A DNA stretch of 64,000 nt from Serratia sp. H1w. GTDB taxonomy: Bacteria > Pseudomonadota > Gammaproteobacteria > Enterobacterales > Enterobacteriaceae. The DNA is taken from positions 1 to 64,000 of the forward strand of contig NZ_AYMQ01000019.1 in assembly GCF_000633355.1 (NCBI RefSeq), read 5' to 3'. Below, piece by piece: positions 32,099-42,641 of the stretch. The notes below the pieces were generated by a model, which was given only the letters and a program-made list of their open reading frames with translations, had not been told where the DNA came from and did no database searches. Position 1 is the stretch's first letter. Each line of letters begins with the position of its first letter. A program made the translations under genes and the position numbers.

Positions 32099-33559
32099 AT
32101 GGATAGCAAGCTGTTGGCGGCCAACGCCATTGTTCCACAGTACGATCGCAGCAAACTGGTTCCGCGCCTGGTACATTTGGGCTTCGGGGCTTTTCATCGC
32201 GCCCATCAGGCGGTGTATGCCGATATCCTGGCACAGGAGCACGGCAGTGACTGGGGGTATTGTGAAATCAACCTGATCGGGGGCGAACAGCAAATCGCCG
32301 ATCTCAAGCAGCAGGACATGCTGTACAGCGTGGCAGAGATGTCCGCCGATGCCTGGCAATGCCGGGTGGTAGGCGTAGTGAAACAGGCGCTGCATGCGCA
32401 AGTCGACGGGCTGGATGCAGTGTTCCGCGCCCTGGCTCAGCCTGAAGTGGCGATTGTCTCCATGACCATCACCGAAAAAGGCTATTGCCATTCCCCTGCC
32501 ACCGGCCAGTTACAGCTGGAGCATCCGCTGATTGTACAAGACCTGGCTAATCCGCAGCGTCCACAAAGCGCCGTTGGGGTCATCGTCGAAGCCCTGGCAC
32601 AGCGTAAGGCTGCCGGACAGCCAGCATTTAGCGTCATGTCTTGCGACAACATGCCGGAGAACGGCCATGTCACCCGCAACGTGATCACCGCCTATGCCAA
32701 AGCACTCGATCCAGCCTTGGCGGCGTGGATCGCAACCCAGGTCACCTTCCCTTCCACCATGGTCGATCGCATCGTGCCCGCCGTAACACCAGATACCCTA
32801 GCCCAGGTTGCACAGCAGACTGGCGTGCAGGATCCGGCCGCCGTAGCCTGCGAACCGTTCCGCCAATGGGTAATTGAGGATAATTTTGTCGCAGGCCGCC
32901 CGGCATGGGAAAAAGCCGGGGCCGAGCTGGTCAACGATGTCTTGCCGTTTGAAGAGATGAAACTACGCATGCTGAACGGCAGCCACTCGTTCCTGGCCTA
33001 TCTGGGTTATCTGGCCGGTTATCCACACATCAGCGACTGCATGCAGGATGAGCATTATGTCAATGCCGCACGTCATCTGATGCTGGCAGAGCAGGCTCCA
33101 ACACTGAACACTCCAGAAACCGATCTTGAGAAGTATGCCGATTCCCTGCTGGCACGCTATCGCAACACGGCGTTGAAACACCGCACCTGGCAGATCGCCA
33201 TGGATGGCACGCAAAAGCTGCCGCAGCGGATGCTGGATTCAGTGCGCTGGCACCTGGCCAACGGCAGCGATTTTGACTGTTTGGCGCTGGGCGTGGCAGG
33301 TTGGATGCGTTACGTCGGGGGGAAGGATGAACAAGGCCAACCGATCGACATCAGCGATCCGTTGCGTAAGGAGATCGCCCAGCGTGTGGCCAACAGCGCT
33401 GAAGGTGAACCCCGCGTGATGGCGTTACTGCAAATGACCTCGGTATTCGGGCGCGACCTGCCGGATAATCAGCGCTTTGTCAATGCCGTGACCAGTGCTT
33501 ATCTGGCGCTGTTGGCGCGGGGAGCCAAAGCGACGGTGGCACGCGTGCTGGCGCGTTAG
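32099..33559 (+). CDS. ydfI: Mannitol dehydrogenase-family oxidoreductase YdfI (D-mannonate oxidoreductase-like)
   Basis: A 486-residue NAD-dependent long-chain dehydrogenase of the mannitol dehydrogenase/UxuB family. The Rossmann start [14 protein letters not shown], the SCDNMPENG motif and the catalytic-lysine region [21 protein letters not shown] are all intact. It interconverts fructuronate-type and mannonate-type acids in the family. The start MDSKLLAAN matches E. coli YdfI; a GTG four codons upstream has no better ribosome site. It ends the operon, with a terminator-like stem after it. Confidence 0.9.
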   Translation: MDSKLLAANAIVPQYDRSKLVPRLVHLGFGAFHRAHQAVYADILAQEHGSDWGYCEINLIGGEQQIADLKQQDMLYSVAEMSADAWQCRVVGVVKQALHAQVDGLDAVFRALAQPEVAIVSMTITEKGYCHSPATGQLQLEHPLIVQDLANPQRPQSAVGVIVEALAQRKAAGQPAFSVMSCDNMPENGHVTRNVITAYAKALDPALAAWIATQVTFPSTMVDRIVPAVTPDTLAQVAQQTGVQDPAAVACEPFRQWVIEDNFVAGRPAWEKAGAELVNDVLPFEEMKLRMLNGSHSFLAYLGYLAGYPHISDCMQDEHYVNAARHLMLAEQAPTLNTPETDLEKYADSLLARYRNTALKHRTWQIAMDGTQKLPQRMLDSVRWHLANGSDFDCLALGVAGWMRYVGGKDEQGQPIDISDPLRKEIAQRVANSAEGEPRVMALLQMTSVFGRDLPDNQRFVNAVTSAYLALLARGAKATVARVLAR

Positions 33560-33574
33560 CAACGCATTAAGAAA

Positions 33575-33594
33575 CGGGCGGATTTATCCGCCCG
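33575..33594 (+). terminator. Hairpin after ydfI
   Basis: Perfect stem CGGGCGGAT / ATCCGCCCG around TT, followed by CTTTC. The T tract is short, so termination may be partial and rspR might be reached from the operon. Confidence 0.6.
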
Positions 33595-33659
33595 CTTTCA
33601 CAGCAGTAATCTGCTAGTATGGTGGCATTCGCTATCACTCATACTCATTGATTGTCGCC

Positions 33660-34346
33660 ATGTCAGAATCCTACAGCCTCACGAATAACGTCCCGGTCAA
33701 TCAGCAGATCTATCGTTTCCTGCGTAAGGATATCGTCGATTGCACCATCCCGCCGGGCACGCTGCTTTCCGAGAAAGAGATCTCCACCCGTTTCAGCGTC
33801 TCACGCCAGCCGGTGCGCGAAGCCTTTATCAAATTGGCAGAAGCGGGCCTGGTGCAGATCTTGCCGCAGCGTGGCACCTTCGTGATGAAAATCTCTGCCA
33901 AACGGGTGGCTGACGGGCGCTTTATCCGTCAGGCGGTGGAATGTGCCATCATTCGGCGCGCGGCCACCAGCATCACTCCCGAACAACTGATGACACTGGA
34001 ACATAACCTGCACCGCCAGGAGCTGGCGGCACAGAATAATCAGATCCGTGAGTTTTTGGCGCTGGACGATGAATTTCACTATCTGCTGACGCAAATCGCC
34101 AACTGCGCCCTGGCCTGGGAAACTATTGAGACCATCAAGGCGACGATGGATCGGGTGCGCTTCCTCAGCCTGAGTGAAGTGTCACCGCCGGAAAACATGA
34201 TCCAGCAGCATTACCGTATTTTTGAAGCGCTGAAAGCCCAGGATCCGGATGCCGCAGAATTGGCCATTCACGAACACTTGCAGGAAATGATCTATTCGAT
34301 CACTCCGATTGCCCTGCAAAACACCGACTGGTTTGAAGCCGAGTGA
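33660..34346 (+). CDS. rspR: GntR-family regulator RspR (YdfH)
   Basis: A 228-residue FadR-subfamily repressor: GntR winged helix (~residues 10-75, PPGTLLSEKEISTRFSVSRQPVREAFIKLAEAGLV) and an all-helical FCD ligand domain containing the metal-site pattern LDDEFHYLL and EHLQEM. Full-length similarity to E. coli RspR, regulator of rspAB. Here it lies downstream of the operon on the same strand, whereas in E. coli ydfZ sits between. The start at MSESYS lacks a good ribosome site; a TTG four codons earlier is the alternative. Confidence 0.92.
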   Translation: MSESYSLTNNVPVNQQIYRFLRKDIVDCTIPPGTLLSEKEISTRFSVSRQPVREAFIKLAEAGLVQILPQRGTFVMKISAKRVADGRFIRQAVECAIIRRAATSITPEQLMTLEHNLHRQELAAQNNQIREFLALDDEFHYLLTQIANCALAWETIETIKATMDRVRFLSLSEVSPPENMIQQHYRIFEALKAQDPDAAELAIHEHLQEMIYSITPIALQNTDWFEAE

Positions 34347-34576
34347 AACCCAATGCCATTCCCTTTCCCACTAGAAAAGGGGAAGCACCCCACCCGCGCT
34401 AGCTCGCAAATTGTGCCTTCTAAATAGCATTTCTTCTCAATCGCATCTATTGTCTCTTCGCACCATCAGGTTTTGATTAGTATCTTTTGCCTAGCTTCAA
34501 TCACCGCTTTTGACTACGCCGGTGGCTAAATACCCAGACTTGCCGGTGTATGAGGAAGCTTTAACGGGAGTGAATC

Positions 34577-35626
34577 ATGACGGATATTGCACAATTGTTA
34601 GGTAAGGAAGCGGAAGATCTTTTGCAACATCGCTGTACCACCATCCCTGCCGAAAATCTGTATCTGCCCGGTGGCGACTTTGTCGATCGGGTGATGATCG
34701 ATAACAACCGCCCGAACAGCGTACTGCGCTCGATGCAAACCCTGTTGAACCATGGCCGCCTGGCGGGCACCGGTTACCTGTCGATCCTGCCGGTCGATCA
34801 GGGTATTGAACACTCAGCCGGGGCCTCATTCGCCGCCAACCCACTCTACTTTGATCCGAAAAACATCGTTGAACTGGCGATCGAAGCTGGCTGTAACTGC
34901 GTGGCTTCCACTTACGGCGTGCTGGCTGCGGTCTCCCGCCGCTATGCCCATAAGATCCCGTTCCTGGTCAAACTGAACCACAACGAAACCCTGAGCTATC
35001 CAACGCAATACGACCAAACCCTGTACGCCAGCGTTGAGCAGGCTTTCAATATGGGGGCGGTGGCGGTGGGTGCGACCATTTACTTCGGTTCTGAACAGTC
35101 ACGCCGCCAGATTGAAGAGATCTCGATTGCCTTTGAGCGCGCCCACGAGCTGGGCATGGTGACGGTGCTATGGGCCTACCTGCGTAACCCGGCGTTCAAC
35201 AAAGACGGCGTTGATTATCACTCCAGCGCGGATCTCACCGGCCAGGCCAACCACATCGCGGCCACCATCGGTGCGGATATCGTCAAACAGAAGATGGCCG
35301 AGAACAATGGGGGCTACCGTGCGGTGAAATTCGGTTACACCGACGATCGCGTCTACAGCAAGCTGACCACCGACCATCCGATCGATCTGGTGCGCTACCA
35401 GTTGGCCAACTGCTATATGGGCCGCGCCGGATTGATCAACTCGGGTGGTGCCGCCGGGGAGAACGATCTGCAAGAGTCCGTGCGCACTGCGGTGATCAAC
35501 AAACGGGCCGGTGGCATGGGCCTGATCTTGGGGCGTAAAGCGTTCAAGAAATCGATGAAAGATGGCATTGCCCTGATTAATGCCGTGCAGGATACCTATC
35601 TGGACAACAGCGTTACCATCGCTTAA
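34577..35626 (+). CDS. fbaB: Class I fructose-bisphosphate aldolase FbaB
   Basis: A 349-residue DhnA-type class I aldolase that splits fructose 1,6-bisphosphate, used in E. coli mainly during gluconeogenic growth. Conserved segments are [42 protein letters not shown] and the C-terminal [12 protein letters not shown]. The start has GGGAG eight bases upstream. The position downstream of yegS, with the rsp cluster inserted, resembles the E. coli yegS...fbaB order. It ends at a terminator. Confidence 0.95.
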   Translation: MTDIAQLLGKEAEDLLQHRCTTIPAENLYLPGGDFVDRVMIDNNRPNSVLRSMQTLLNHGRLAGTGYLSILPVDQGIEHSAGASFAANPLYFDPKNIVELAIEAGCNCVASTYGVLAAVSRRYAHKIPFLVKLNHNETLSYPTQYDQTLYASVEQAFNMGAVAVGATIYFGSEQSRRQIEEISIAFERAHELGMVTVLWAYLRNPAFNKDGVDYHSSADLTGQANHIAATIGADIVKQKMAENNGGYRAVKFGYTDDRVYSKLTTDHPIDLVRYQLANCYMGRAGLINSGGAAGENDLQESVRTAVINKRAGGMGLILGRKAFKKSMKDGIALINAVQDTYLDNSVTIA

Positions 35627-35652
35627 TCGTTATTTATCAAATCTTTATTTTC

Positions 35653-35678
35653 AAGGCTCAGCTCTGCTGGGCCTTTTT
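35653..35678 (+). terminator. Rho-independent terminator of fbaB
   Basis: AAGGCTCAG / CTGGGCCTT stem (one G-U pair) running into TTTTT, 26 bp after the stop. Confidence 0.75.
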
Positions 35679-35717
35679 CATGTCCCTCATCCCATCCTTT
35701 CGTCATTAATTTTTTTT

Positions 35718-35803
35718 CTTTCAAACTAACCTTTCACAATAAAATATTTATCTTTCAAAATGTGATCTATTTAAAACAAAAGCCGAACCAAAGTGGTTAC
35801 TGT
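35718..35803 (+). promoter_or_regulatory. srl operon control region: CRP site and CTTTCA repeats
   Basis: CTTTCA occurs three times in direct orientation (35718, 35731, 35752), spaced 13 and 21 bases, a layout used by DeoR-family repressors; SrlR is one. TGTGA-N6-TAAAA at 35761-35776 has a perfect left CRP half-site and a poor right half. A weak -10, TACTGT at 35798, would put the CRP centre near -41.5. E. coli srl is CRP-activated and SrlR-repressed. Confidence 0.55.
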
Positions 35804-35845
35804 ATGACCCATGGCGACAGAGCCGCACTTCGCTCCAGGCCATAG

Positions 35846-36415
<570 letters not shown>

Positions 36416-36430
36416 TTTGTGGAGTGCAGC

Positions 36431-37411
36431 ATGTGTGCATATATCCGTATCGAGAAAGGTGCCAGCGGCTGGGGTGGCCCACTGCAATTACCCATCGAGC
36501 CTGGCAAAAAGATTGTCTATATCACCGCCGGTACCCGCCCGGCGATCGTCGATAAACTCAGTGAGCTGACCGGCTGGCCTGCGGTTGACGGCTTCAAGGA
36601 AGGTGAGCCGCCAACGGAAGAGATCGGCCTGGCGATTATCGATTGTGGCGGTACCTTACGTTGTGGCATCTACCCTAAACGCCGCATCCCGACCATCAAT
36701 ATCCACGCGACCGGCAAGTCCGGCCCGCTGGCACAATTTATTCTGGAAGATATCTACGTTTCCGGTGTGAGGGAAAACAACATCAGCCTGGTCGAGGTTG
36801 CCGAGAGTTCTGCGGCCCCCCAACCCCAGGCTCAGCCGAAAGCCCGCGACTACGACACCAGCAAGAAAATTACTGAGCAAAGCGATGGCCTGCTGGCCAA
36901 GGTTGGCATGGGTATGGGCTCGGTGGTGGCCGTGTTCTTCCAGGCCGGGCGTGACACCATCGACACCGTGCTGAAAACCATTCTGCCGTTTATGGCCTTC
37001 GTCTCGGCGCTGATCGGCATCATCATGGCCTCTGGTCTCGGTGACTTTATCGCCCATGGCCTGACACCGCTGGCCAGTAGCCCAATCGGCTTGGTGACAT
37101 TGGCATTGATCTGCTCCTTCCCGCTGCTTTCACCGTTCCTCGGCCCTGGTGCCGTTATCGCTCAGGTCATCGGCGTGTTGGTGGGCGTACAAATTGGCCT
37201 GGGTCACATCCCCCCTCAGTTGGCACTCCCGGCCCTGTTCGCCATTAATGCTCAGGCTGCCTGCGACTTTATCCCGGTAGGCTTGTCCCTGGCAGAAGCC
37301 AAACAAGATACGGTGCGGGTCGGTGTCCCTTCGGTGTTAGTCGGTCGTTTCCTTACTGGCGCACCAACGGTGCTGATTGCCTGGGCCGCCTCGGCCTTTA
37401 TTTACCAATAA
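36431..37411 (+). CDS. srlE: Glucitol/sorbitol PTS enzyme IIB/IIC, SrlE
   Basis: A 326-residue PTS subunit with an N-terminal IIB domain ([16 protein letters not shown] cysteine in [16 protein letters not shown]), a linker, and the second half of the membrane channel ([20 protein letters not shown]). The start at [10 protein letters not shown] follows GGAG at seven bases; the earlier GTG at 36419 is disfavoured by alignment with E. coli SrlE. Confidence 0.95.
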   Translation: MCAYIRIEKGASGWGGPLQLPIEPGKKIVYITAGTRPAIVDKLSELTGWPAVDGFKEGEPPTEEIGLAIIDCGGTLRCGIYPKRRIPTINIHATGKSGPLAQFILEDIYVSGVRENNISLVEVAESSAAPQPQAQPKARDYDTSKKITEQSDGLLAKVGMGMGSVVAVFFQAGRDTIDTVLKTILPFMAFVSALIGIIMASGLGDFIAHGLTPLASSPIGLVTLALICSFPLLSPFLGPGAVIAQVIGVLVGVQIGLGHIPPQLALPALFAINAQAACDFIPVGLSLAEAKQDTVRVGVPSVLVGRFLTGAPTVLIAWAASAFIYQ

Positions 37412-37429
37412 ATTGCACGGAGGAGAACC

Positions 37430-37792
37430 ATGAACACTATTTTCCAGACCACCATCACCCAGATTGGCGGCTGCGCCCGTGACGCCCTGTTGGACAACAT
37501 GCTGATCACCTTCCGCGAAGGCGCCCCGGCAGATATTGAAGAGTATTGCTTTATTCACCAGCACGGCGATACCGCCGGGGAATTACAAACCGGGGGCGTG
37601 ATGGAGCTTGGCGATCGGCGCTACCCGATCACCGCCGTCGGTGAAGTTGCCACCCAGAATCTGCGTGAGCTGGGCCATATCACAGTGCGTTTTGACGGCG
37701 AAACGCAGGCCGAATTCCCAGGCACGATCCACGTTACCGGCAGCACGCCCGCGGATATCCCGTTAGGCAGCACGTTAAAATTTATCGCATAA
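37430..37792 (+). CDS. srlB: Glucitol/sorbitol PTS enzyme IIA, SrlB
   Basis: A 120-residue cytosolic IIA protein that passes phosphate from HPr to SrlE. The expected active histidine lies in the region CFIHQHGD. The start has GGAGGAG upstream; it follows srlE by 18 bp and is 10 bp before srlD. Confidence 0.93.
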   Translation: MNTIFQTTITQIGGCARDALLDNMLITFREGAPADIEEYCFIHQHGDTAGELQTGGVMELGDRRYPITAVGEVATQNLRELGHITVRFDGETQAEFPGTIHVTGSTPADIPLGSTLKFIA

Positions 37793-37802
37793 GGAGTAGA
37801 TC

Positions 37803-38582
37803 ATGTCTGAAGTAGCTGTAGTGATTGGCGGTGGCCAAACGTTGGGAGCTTTCCTGTGCCATGGCCTGGCACAGGCGGGTTATCGCGTCGCGGTGGCCGA
37901 TCTGAATGCCGACAACGCCAATCTGGTGGCACAGCAAATCAATCAGGAATTCGGCGCCGATCGCGCTATCGGTTTCCAGGCCGATGCTACCGATGAAGCT
38001 AGCGTTATCGCGCTGGCGGAGGCGGTCGACCGGGCCTTCGGTCAGACAAACCTGTTGGTATACAGCGCCGGGATTGCCAAAGCAGCCCCCATCACCGATT
38101 TCCCACTAGGGGATTTTGACCGCTCCTTACAGGTGAATCTGGTGGGCTATTTCCTGTGCGCCCGCGAGTTCTCCCGCCTGATGATCCGCGATGGTATCGC
38201 CGGGCGCATCATTCAAATCAACTCCAAATCCGGCAAGGTCGGCAGCAAGCACAACTCTGGTTACAGCGCCGCCAAGTTCGGTGGCGTTGGGCTGACACAG
38301 TCGCTGGCACTCGATCTGGCCGATTACGGTATTACTGTGCACTCGTTGATGCTCGGTAACTTGTTGAAGTCACCGATGTTCCAATCGCTGCTGCCGCAAT
38401 ATGCGCAGAAGCTGGGCATCAAGCCGGAGGAGGTCGAGAAGTATTACACCGATAAGGTGCCGCTGAAACGCGGCTGTGACTATCAGGACGTGCTGAATAC
38501 GCTGCTGTTTTATGCCAGCGATAAAGCCTCTTACTGCACCGGCCAGTCGATCAACATTACCGGTGGCCAGGTGATGTTCTGA
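37803..38582 (+). CDS. srlD: Sorbitol-6-phosphate 2-dehydrogenase SrlD
   Basis: A 259-residue short-chain dehydrogenase that oxidises sorbitol 6-phosphate to fructose 6-phosphate. The NAD loop is GGGQTLGAFLCHGL, and the catalytic Ser-Tyr-Lys set is in INSKSGKVGSKHNSGYSAAK. The C-terminus SINITGGQVMF is as in E. coli. AAGGAG precedes the start. A small stem (GGGCTGG/CCAGCCC) and then a long family-A repeat separate it from gutM. Confidence 0.95.
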   Translation: MSEVAVVIGGGQTLGAFLCHGLAQAGYRVAVADLNADNANLVAQQINQEFGADRAIGFQADATDEASVIALAEAVDRAFGQTNLLVYSAGIAKAAPITDFPLGDFDRSLQVNLVGYFLCAREFSRLMIRDGIAGRIIQINSKSGKVGSKHNSGYSAAKFGGVGLTQSLALDLADYGITVHSLMLGNLLKSPMFQSLLPQYAQKLGIKPEEVEKYYTDKVPLKRGCDYQDVLNTLLFYASDKASYCTGQSINITGGQVMF

Positions 38583-38603
38583 GGTTTACGGGCTGGTTTT
38601 CCA

Positions 38604-38803
38604 GCCCCTCACCCCCACCCTCTCCCAATGTATAGACCGGGATCTACAAAAACACTGGCTTGGGGAGAGGGAGCTAGTCCAGAGTCGCAGTAAGCATCGG
38701 AGTTAATCTGCAACTGGGTTGATGCTGAAGGCAAATACCGTAATCAAATTGTGGCACATTCGGTCCCCTCTCCCTGTGGGAGAGAATTAGGGTGAGGGGA
38801 AAT
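38604..38803. repeat. Dispersed palindromic repeat, family A (paired copy) inside the srl operon
   Basis: The left arm CCCCTCACCCCCACCCTCTCCC (near 38605-38626) is paired with GGGGAGAGGGAG at 38662-38673. The right block has AAATTGTGGCACATTCGG, then CCCCTCTCCC-TGT-GGGAGAG and finally AGGGTGAGGGG. The internal AATTGTGGCAC word matches the copies at 1-110 and 27941-28095. It splits srlAEBD from gutM-srlR-gutQ and could uncouple expression of the two halves. Confidence 0.82.
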
Positions 38804-38846
38804 TCACTAGACTCTCACCCTTCATTTCACACAGGAGAACAACAAC

Positions 38847-39203
38847 ATGACCAGCGCATTAATTACCTTCGCCGTTATCGCCTGGCTGATGCAGATCGCC
38901 CTCGGTTGGTGGCAAATCCAACGCTTTAACCGCGCTTTCGAGCGTTTATGTCAACAAGGCACCGTCGGCGTTGGCCGCTCCGGCGGGCGGTTCAAGCCCC
39001 GCGTGGTATTGGCACTGGCCTTTGACGCCCAACAACGGGTGTGCGGCAGTATGCTGATGCGCGGTCTGACCATTTTTGCCCAGCCTAAACAACTCAGGCA
39101 CTTACATGGCATGCATCAACAACAACTCTGCCCTGATGTGATCTTCCCTGAGGATCGGGCATGCCAAACTGCACTATCGTTAGCGATCGCACCGAAATCA
39201 TGA
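38847..39203 (+). CDS. srlM: Glucitol operon activator GutM (SrlM)
   Basis: A 118-residue protein with an N-terminal hydrophobic segment (ALITFAVIAWLMQIALGWWQI) and a conserved FERLCQQGTVGVGRSGGRFKPRVVLALAFD stretch near residues 30-62. It matches E. coli GutM, reported to activate the glucitol operon. A ribosome site (AGGAG) precedes the start. It is separated from srlD by a 264-bp gap filled with repeat. Confidence 0.9.
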   Translation: MTSALITFAVIAWLMQIALGWWQIQRFNRAFERLCQQGTVGVGRSGGRFKPRVVLALAFDAQQRVCGSMLMRGLTIFAQPKQLRHLHGMHQQQLCPDVIFPEDRACQTALSLAIAPKS

Positions 39204-39205
39204 TA

Positions 39206-39233
39206 TTTTCACATTAAAAGACATTACCTTTCA
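39206..39233. promoter_or_regulatory. Candidate SrlR autoregulatory site
   Basis: TTTTCA (39206) and CTTTCA (39228) in direct orientation, 22 bases apart, 55 bp before the srlR start. Similar words at similar spacing lie upstream of srlA. Confidence 0.35.
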
Positions 39234-39287
39234 TAGTGAACTATCTCACCGAGAGGAATGGTCAACTCTTGTGAATAGGGAATCGCT

Positions 39288-40064
39288 ATGAAACCAAAGC
39301 AGCGGCAAGCCGCTATCCTAGAATACTTGCAGCGGCATGGTAAAACGGCAGTGGATGCCCTGGCAGAGCATTTTTCCACGACCGGCACCACCATCCGTAA
39401 AGATCTCACCTTGCTGGAAGAAGAAGGCGAAGTGATCCGCACCTACGGCGGCGTGGTTCTTAGCCGCGATGATGGCGATCAGCCCATCGATCGTAAAACC
39501 CATATCAACACTGAAAAGAAACGGCAGATCGCCTATGCCGCCATCAAACTGATCGATGATGGTGACTCACTAATCTTTGACGCGGGCAGCACCGTGCTGC
39601 AAATGGTGCCACATCTGGCGCAATTCAATAACATCACCGTGATGACCAATAGCCTGACCATCGTCAACGCGCTGGTAGAACTGGATAACGATCAAACCAT
39701 CCTGATGCCCGGTGGCACCTACCGTAAAAAATCAGCCTCCTTCCACGGCAGCCTGGCTGAATCGGCATTCCAGCAGTTCAGCTTCGATAAGCTGTTTATT
39801 GGTGCCGACGGTGTCGATCTCAATGCGGGTGTCACCACCTTTAACGAGGTGCATAATGTCAGCAAGGCGATGTGTGAAGCCGCCAGCCGTATCGTATTGC
39901 TGGTAGATTCCTCGAAATTTGGCCGCAAAAGCCCTAATGTGGTGTGCGATCTGAGCGTCGTGGATACCCTGATCACCGATAATGGCATCAATCCGGATTA
40001 CCTGACTGCGCTACGCGCCAAAGGTATCAATATCATTCTGGTAGGAGACCCCCTTGATGAGTAA
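39288..40064 (+). CDS. srlR: DeoR-family repressor SrlR (GutR)
   Basis: A 258-residue DeoR-type repressor: N-terminal helix-turn-helix ([42 protein letters not shown] region, residues 4-50), then a sugar-phosphate-sensing domain ([23 protein letters not shown]). It represses srlAEBD in E. coli; sorbitol 6-phosphate or sorbitol is thought to relieve it. It overlaps gutQ by eight bases. Confidence 0.95.
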   Translation: MKPKQRQAAILEYLQRHGKTAVDALAEHFSTTGTTIRKDLTLLEEEGEVIRTYGGVVLSRDDGDQPIDRKTHINTEKKRQIAYAAIKLIDDGDSLIFDAGSTVLQMVPHLAQFNNITVMTNSLTIVNALVELDNDQTILMPGGTYRKKSASFHGSLAESAFQQFSFDKLFIGADGVDLNAGVTTFNEVHNVSKAMCEAASRIVLLVDSSKFGRKSPNVVCDLSVVDTLITDNGINPDYLTALRAKGINIILVGDPLDE

Positions 40065-41028
40065 CGCCACTGCCCTGCTCAATTTTGCCCGTGAAACGCT
40101 GGAAATTGAGCTGACCGAAGCACAACGCCTGCTGACGCGCCTGGATGACAACTTCGTTCACGCCTGCGAATTGCTGCTTAACTGCCGTGGCAAGGCGGTG
40201 ATTTCCGGTATCGGTAAATCCGGTCATATCGGCAAGAAGATTGCCGCTTCTCTGGCAAGTACCGGCACCCCCTCGTTTTTCGTTCATCCTGCGGAAGCCT
40301 TACATGGCGATCTGGGGATGATCGGTGCCGATGACGTGGTGATCTTTATCTCCTATTCCGGGCGCGCCAAAGAGTTGGATCTGATCCTGCTGCTGTTGGC
40401 GGAAAGCAAGATCCCCGTCATTGCCATGACCGGCGGCAAAGAGTCGCCACTGGCGCTAGGAGCTGCCTGTACTCTGGATATCAGCGTTGAACGCGAAGCC
40501 TGCCCGATGGGCTTGGCACCGACCTCCAGCGGGGTGACTACGCTGATGATGGGAGATGCGTTGGCGATGGCATTGATGCGCCAGCGCGGTTTTAATGCCG
40601 AGGACTTCGCCCGCTCACATCCAGGCGGCAGCCTGGGCGCACGCCTGTTGAATCGCGTACACCATTTGATGCGTACCGGCGATCGCCTGCCGGTGGTGCA
40701 GGAAAGCGCCAACGTGATGGAAGCGATGCTGGAACTGAGCCGCACCGGGCTAGGCCTGGTAGCCGTATGCGATGCGCAGCAAAAAGTGGTGGGGGTATTC
40801 ACCGACGGTGACTTGCGCCGCTGGTTGGTGAAGGGCAATAGCCTCAATGATGACCTGGGCCCGGCTATCACCCGTCCTGGCTATCGCTTACCTGAACAGT
40901 GGCGGGCGGGTGAGGCTTTGGAAGCCTTGCACGAACAACACATCAGTGCCGCACCGGTTGTGGATCTTGATGGCGTGCTGGTAGGTGCCATCAACCTACA
41001 TGACCTGCATCAGGCCGGGATCGGCTGA
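40057..41028 (+). CDS. gutQ: D-arabinose 5-phosphate isomerase GutQ
   Basis: A 323-residue isomerase that makes arabinose 5-phosphate, the KDO precursor for lipopolysaccharide. SIS domain ([20 protein letters not shown] and the [12 protein letters not shown] active-site histidine region) plus two CBS domains (~205-320). The start ATG has AGGAG nine bases upstream; a TTG directly before it is in frame. It ends the srl operon at a bidirectional stem. Confidence 0.95.
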   Translation: MSNATALLNFARETLEIELTEAQRLLTRLDDNFVHACELLLNCRGKAVISGIGKSGHIGKKIAASLASTGTPSFFVHPAEALHGDLGMIGADDVVIFISYSGRAKELDLILLLLAESKIPVIAMTGGKESPLALGAACTLDISVEREACPMGLAPTSSGVTTLMMGDALAMALMRQRGFNAEDFARSHPGGSLGARLLNRVHHLMRTGDRLPVVQESANVMEAMLELSRTGLGLVAVCDAQQKVVGVFTDGDLRRWLVKGNSLNDDLGPAITRPGYRLPEQWRAGEALEALHEQHISAAPVVDLDGVLVGAINLHDLHQAGIG

Positions 41029-41040
41029 TTGGCCAAAACG

Positions 41041-41065
41041 GCAGGGCGTGTCAAATACGCCCTGC
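41041..41065. terminator. Bidirectional terminator gutQ/ivy
   Basis: Nine-base-pair stem GCAGGGCGT / ACGCCCTGC around GTCAAAT, placed between convergent stop codons 43 bp apart. Confidence 0.75.
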
Positions 41066-41070
41066 ATGCA

Positions 41071-41529
41071 TTATTTCCAGTCTGGATTACCCTCAAACTG
41101 CTTTTTCAGCAGCGCTTTCATCGCGTCATCCGGCTTGCCCAGCCATTGGTATTTGGCGTATTTCTTCGGATGATCAATTGCCTGCGGCTTATTAGGCACT
41201 TCGACCCGCACGCCCCATGCCTGAGATTTGTCGGCCTTGAAAGCGACAATCATAAAGTTATTGGCACAGTCATGCGGCTTGCAGATATTGCCGATCTGAT
41301 AGCTCTGGTCTTTCCAACTGACAGTTTCGGCTGGCGTAGAGGTGCCGACCCCTTTGCGCGCCCACCCCGGCAACTGCGCCTGGCCCTTCACCATATTTTT
41401 CCAACTGGTTTGGTAGCCCGGCTGTTGGATCAAATCGGAGGTAGTGACGATCTGTTCGGCATAACTGCCAGCGCTAAAACCAAGCAGGGCCGCAACCATG
41501 GCTCCCTGCAACCTCTTTTTTCCGATCAT
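41071..41529 (-). CDS. ivy: C-type lysozyme inhibitor Ivy
   Basis: A 152-residue periplasmic protein that blocks vertebrate (c-type) lysozyme. A signal peptide (MIGKKRLQGAMVAALLGFSA, cut near SYA-EQ) is followed by the family's inhibitory loop CKPHDC at residues 83-88, whose histidine enters the lysozyme active site and whose cysteines form a disulfide. AGGGAG precedes the start. It is divergent from the DUF4189 gene. Confidence 0.95.
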   Translation of the reverse strand: MIGKKRLQGAMVAALLGFSAGSYAEQIVTTSDLIQQPGYQTSWKNMVKGQAQLPGWARKGVGTSTPAETVSWKDQSYQIGNICKPHDCANNFMIVAFKADKSQAWGVRVEVPNKPQAIDHPKKYAKYQWLGKPDDAMKALLKKQFEGNPDWK

Positions 41530-41801
41530 GGCATTCTCCCTCGGTAAATCAAAAACGTAGTTCCAAGTAACTCAGACCACAATTAAACGAGAAAGTTGGC
41601 TTAGCACTTTTCGTCAGGCAATCGGCCAATACCCAATGTTCTCATTATCACGCGATCTTCCTAAAATGCAGCAGTTTCCTTCTGGAAAATATCTATTTCT
41701 TTCCCAGGTAATTAAACTGGGCAACCAGCAGCAGCCTTTAGTTTGGGTGTCTAGCGTTGGTCTAAAAGACATTGGACGCGAAGTGGAATAAAGGACTTAT
41801 T

Positions 41802-42641
41802 ATGAAACAGGTAGTTACAGCAATTAATCTGATGTTCGTGGCAATATTTTCACTTCCAGCCAGTGCCGACATGGAGCAGACGTTAGCCGAGATGAGTGCG
41901 GTGACACAGCAACAACAGCAGCAGATACAGATGCAGCAGGGCCAATACCAACAACAACAAGAAGAACAGGAACGCTATCGCGAACAGCATCAGCAATACA
42001 CACCTGCCGTACCGCCGCCGGTATATTATAGTGCCTTTGCCGTCGATCCAGAATCAAGAAAGTATGGTGGGGCATGGAACTACACGGACTCCAGTTCAGC
42101 ATTAGCCGCAGCGGAAGATAGCTGTGCCCAGGAAAGCCACTCTAACCAATGTGTCAGCCGCTGGACGCGCGACCGTTTTATTGCGGTTGCCATTTCCACT
42201 GATAACCGAATAGTAAGGATGGCAACCTCCAACTCATTCCCCGAGGCAGATGAAACGGCCATAAAAGATTGCAGTAAAGCCGGAGGAAATGATTGCGAAA
42301 CCGTGTTGGTTTTAGACAACACCACCGGGCCAGTCGAATTGAAGTGGGGTGCCCTAGCCTATGATCCAGATACGCAAAAAATGGCGGCAGTACGCAATCA
42401 CAATACCAGAGTAAAAGCCCTGGCTGCCGTTGAGCAATCTTGTAACAGCAAAAATTGCTGGACCATCGCCTTCCAGCAAAGATATGCCGCAATGGCGGTG
42501 GGACCAGACAAAAAAGTGTCTTACGCAACCTCAAATATTAGTATGAACGATGCAGAAAATGAAGCGCAGAAGGTATGCCATCGGTTATCAAACTCGAAAA
42601 CCTGCCCTGTTGTCGTGAAAGGTACGGCCAGCGGTGAATAA
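41802..42641 (+). CDS. Secreted protein with tandem DUF4189 units
   Basis: A 279-residue protein: signal peptide (cut near ASA-DM), a strongly glutamine-rich stretch (residues ~30-60, runs such as QQQQQQIQMQQ, likely helical), a short PPP linker, then two DUF4189-like modules. Each module repeats the pattern AFAVDP...AA..SC...C and ALAYDP...AAVEQSC...C, with paired cysteines that probably form disulfides. DUF4189 has no agreed function; it appears in secreted proteins. AAGGA precedes the start; the frame is open ten codons upstream. It lies between ivy and an OmpA-like gene. Confidence 0.8.
   Translation: MKQVVTAINLMFVAIFSLPASADMEQTLAEMSAVTQQQQQQIQMQQGQYQQQQEEQERYREQHQQYTPAVPPPVYYSAFAVDPESRKYGGAWNYTDSSSALAAAEDSCAQESHSNQCVSRWTRDRFIAVAISTDNRIVRMATSNSFPEADETAIKDCSKAGGNDCETVLVLDNTTGPVELKWGALAYDPDTQKMAAVRNHNTRVKALAAVEQSCNSKNCWTIAFQQRYAAMAVGPDKKVSYATSNISMNDAENEAQKVCHRLSNSKTCPVVVKGTASGE

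Noticed and set aside
34361-34392. CCCTTTCCC...GGGGAAGCACCCC resembling a family-A arm after rspR
   Set aside because: The match to the arm consensus is poor and the outer flank is absent; it is at best a decayed copy.
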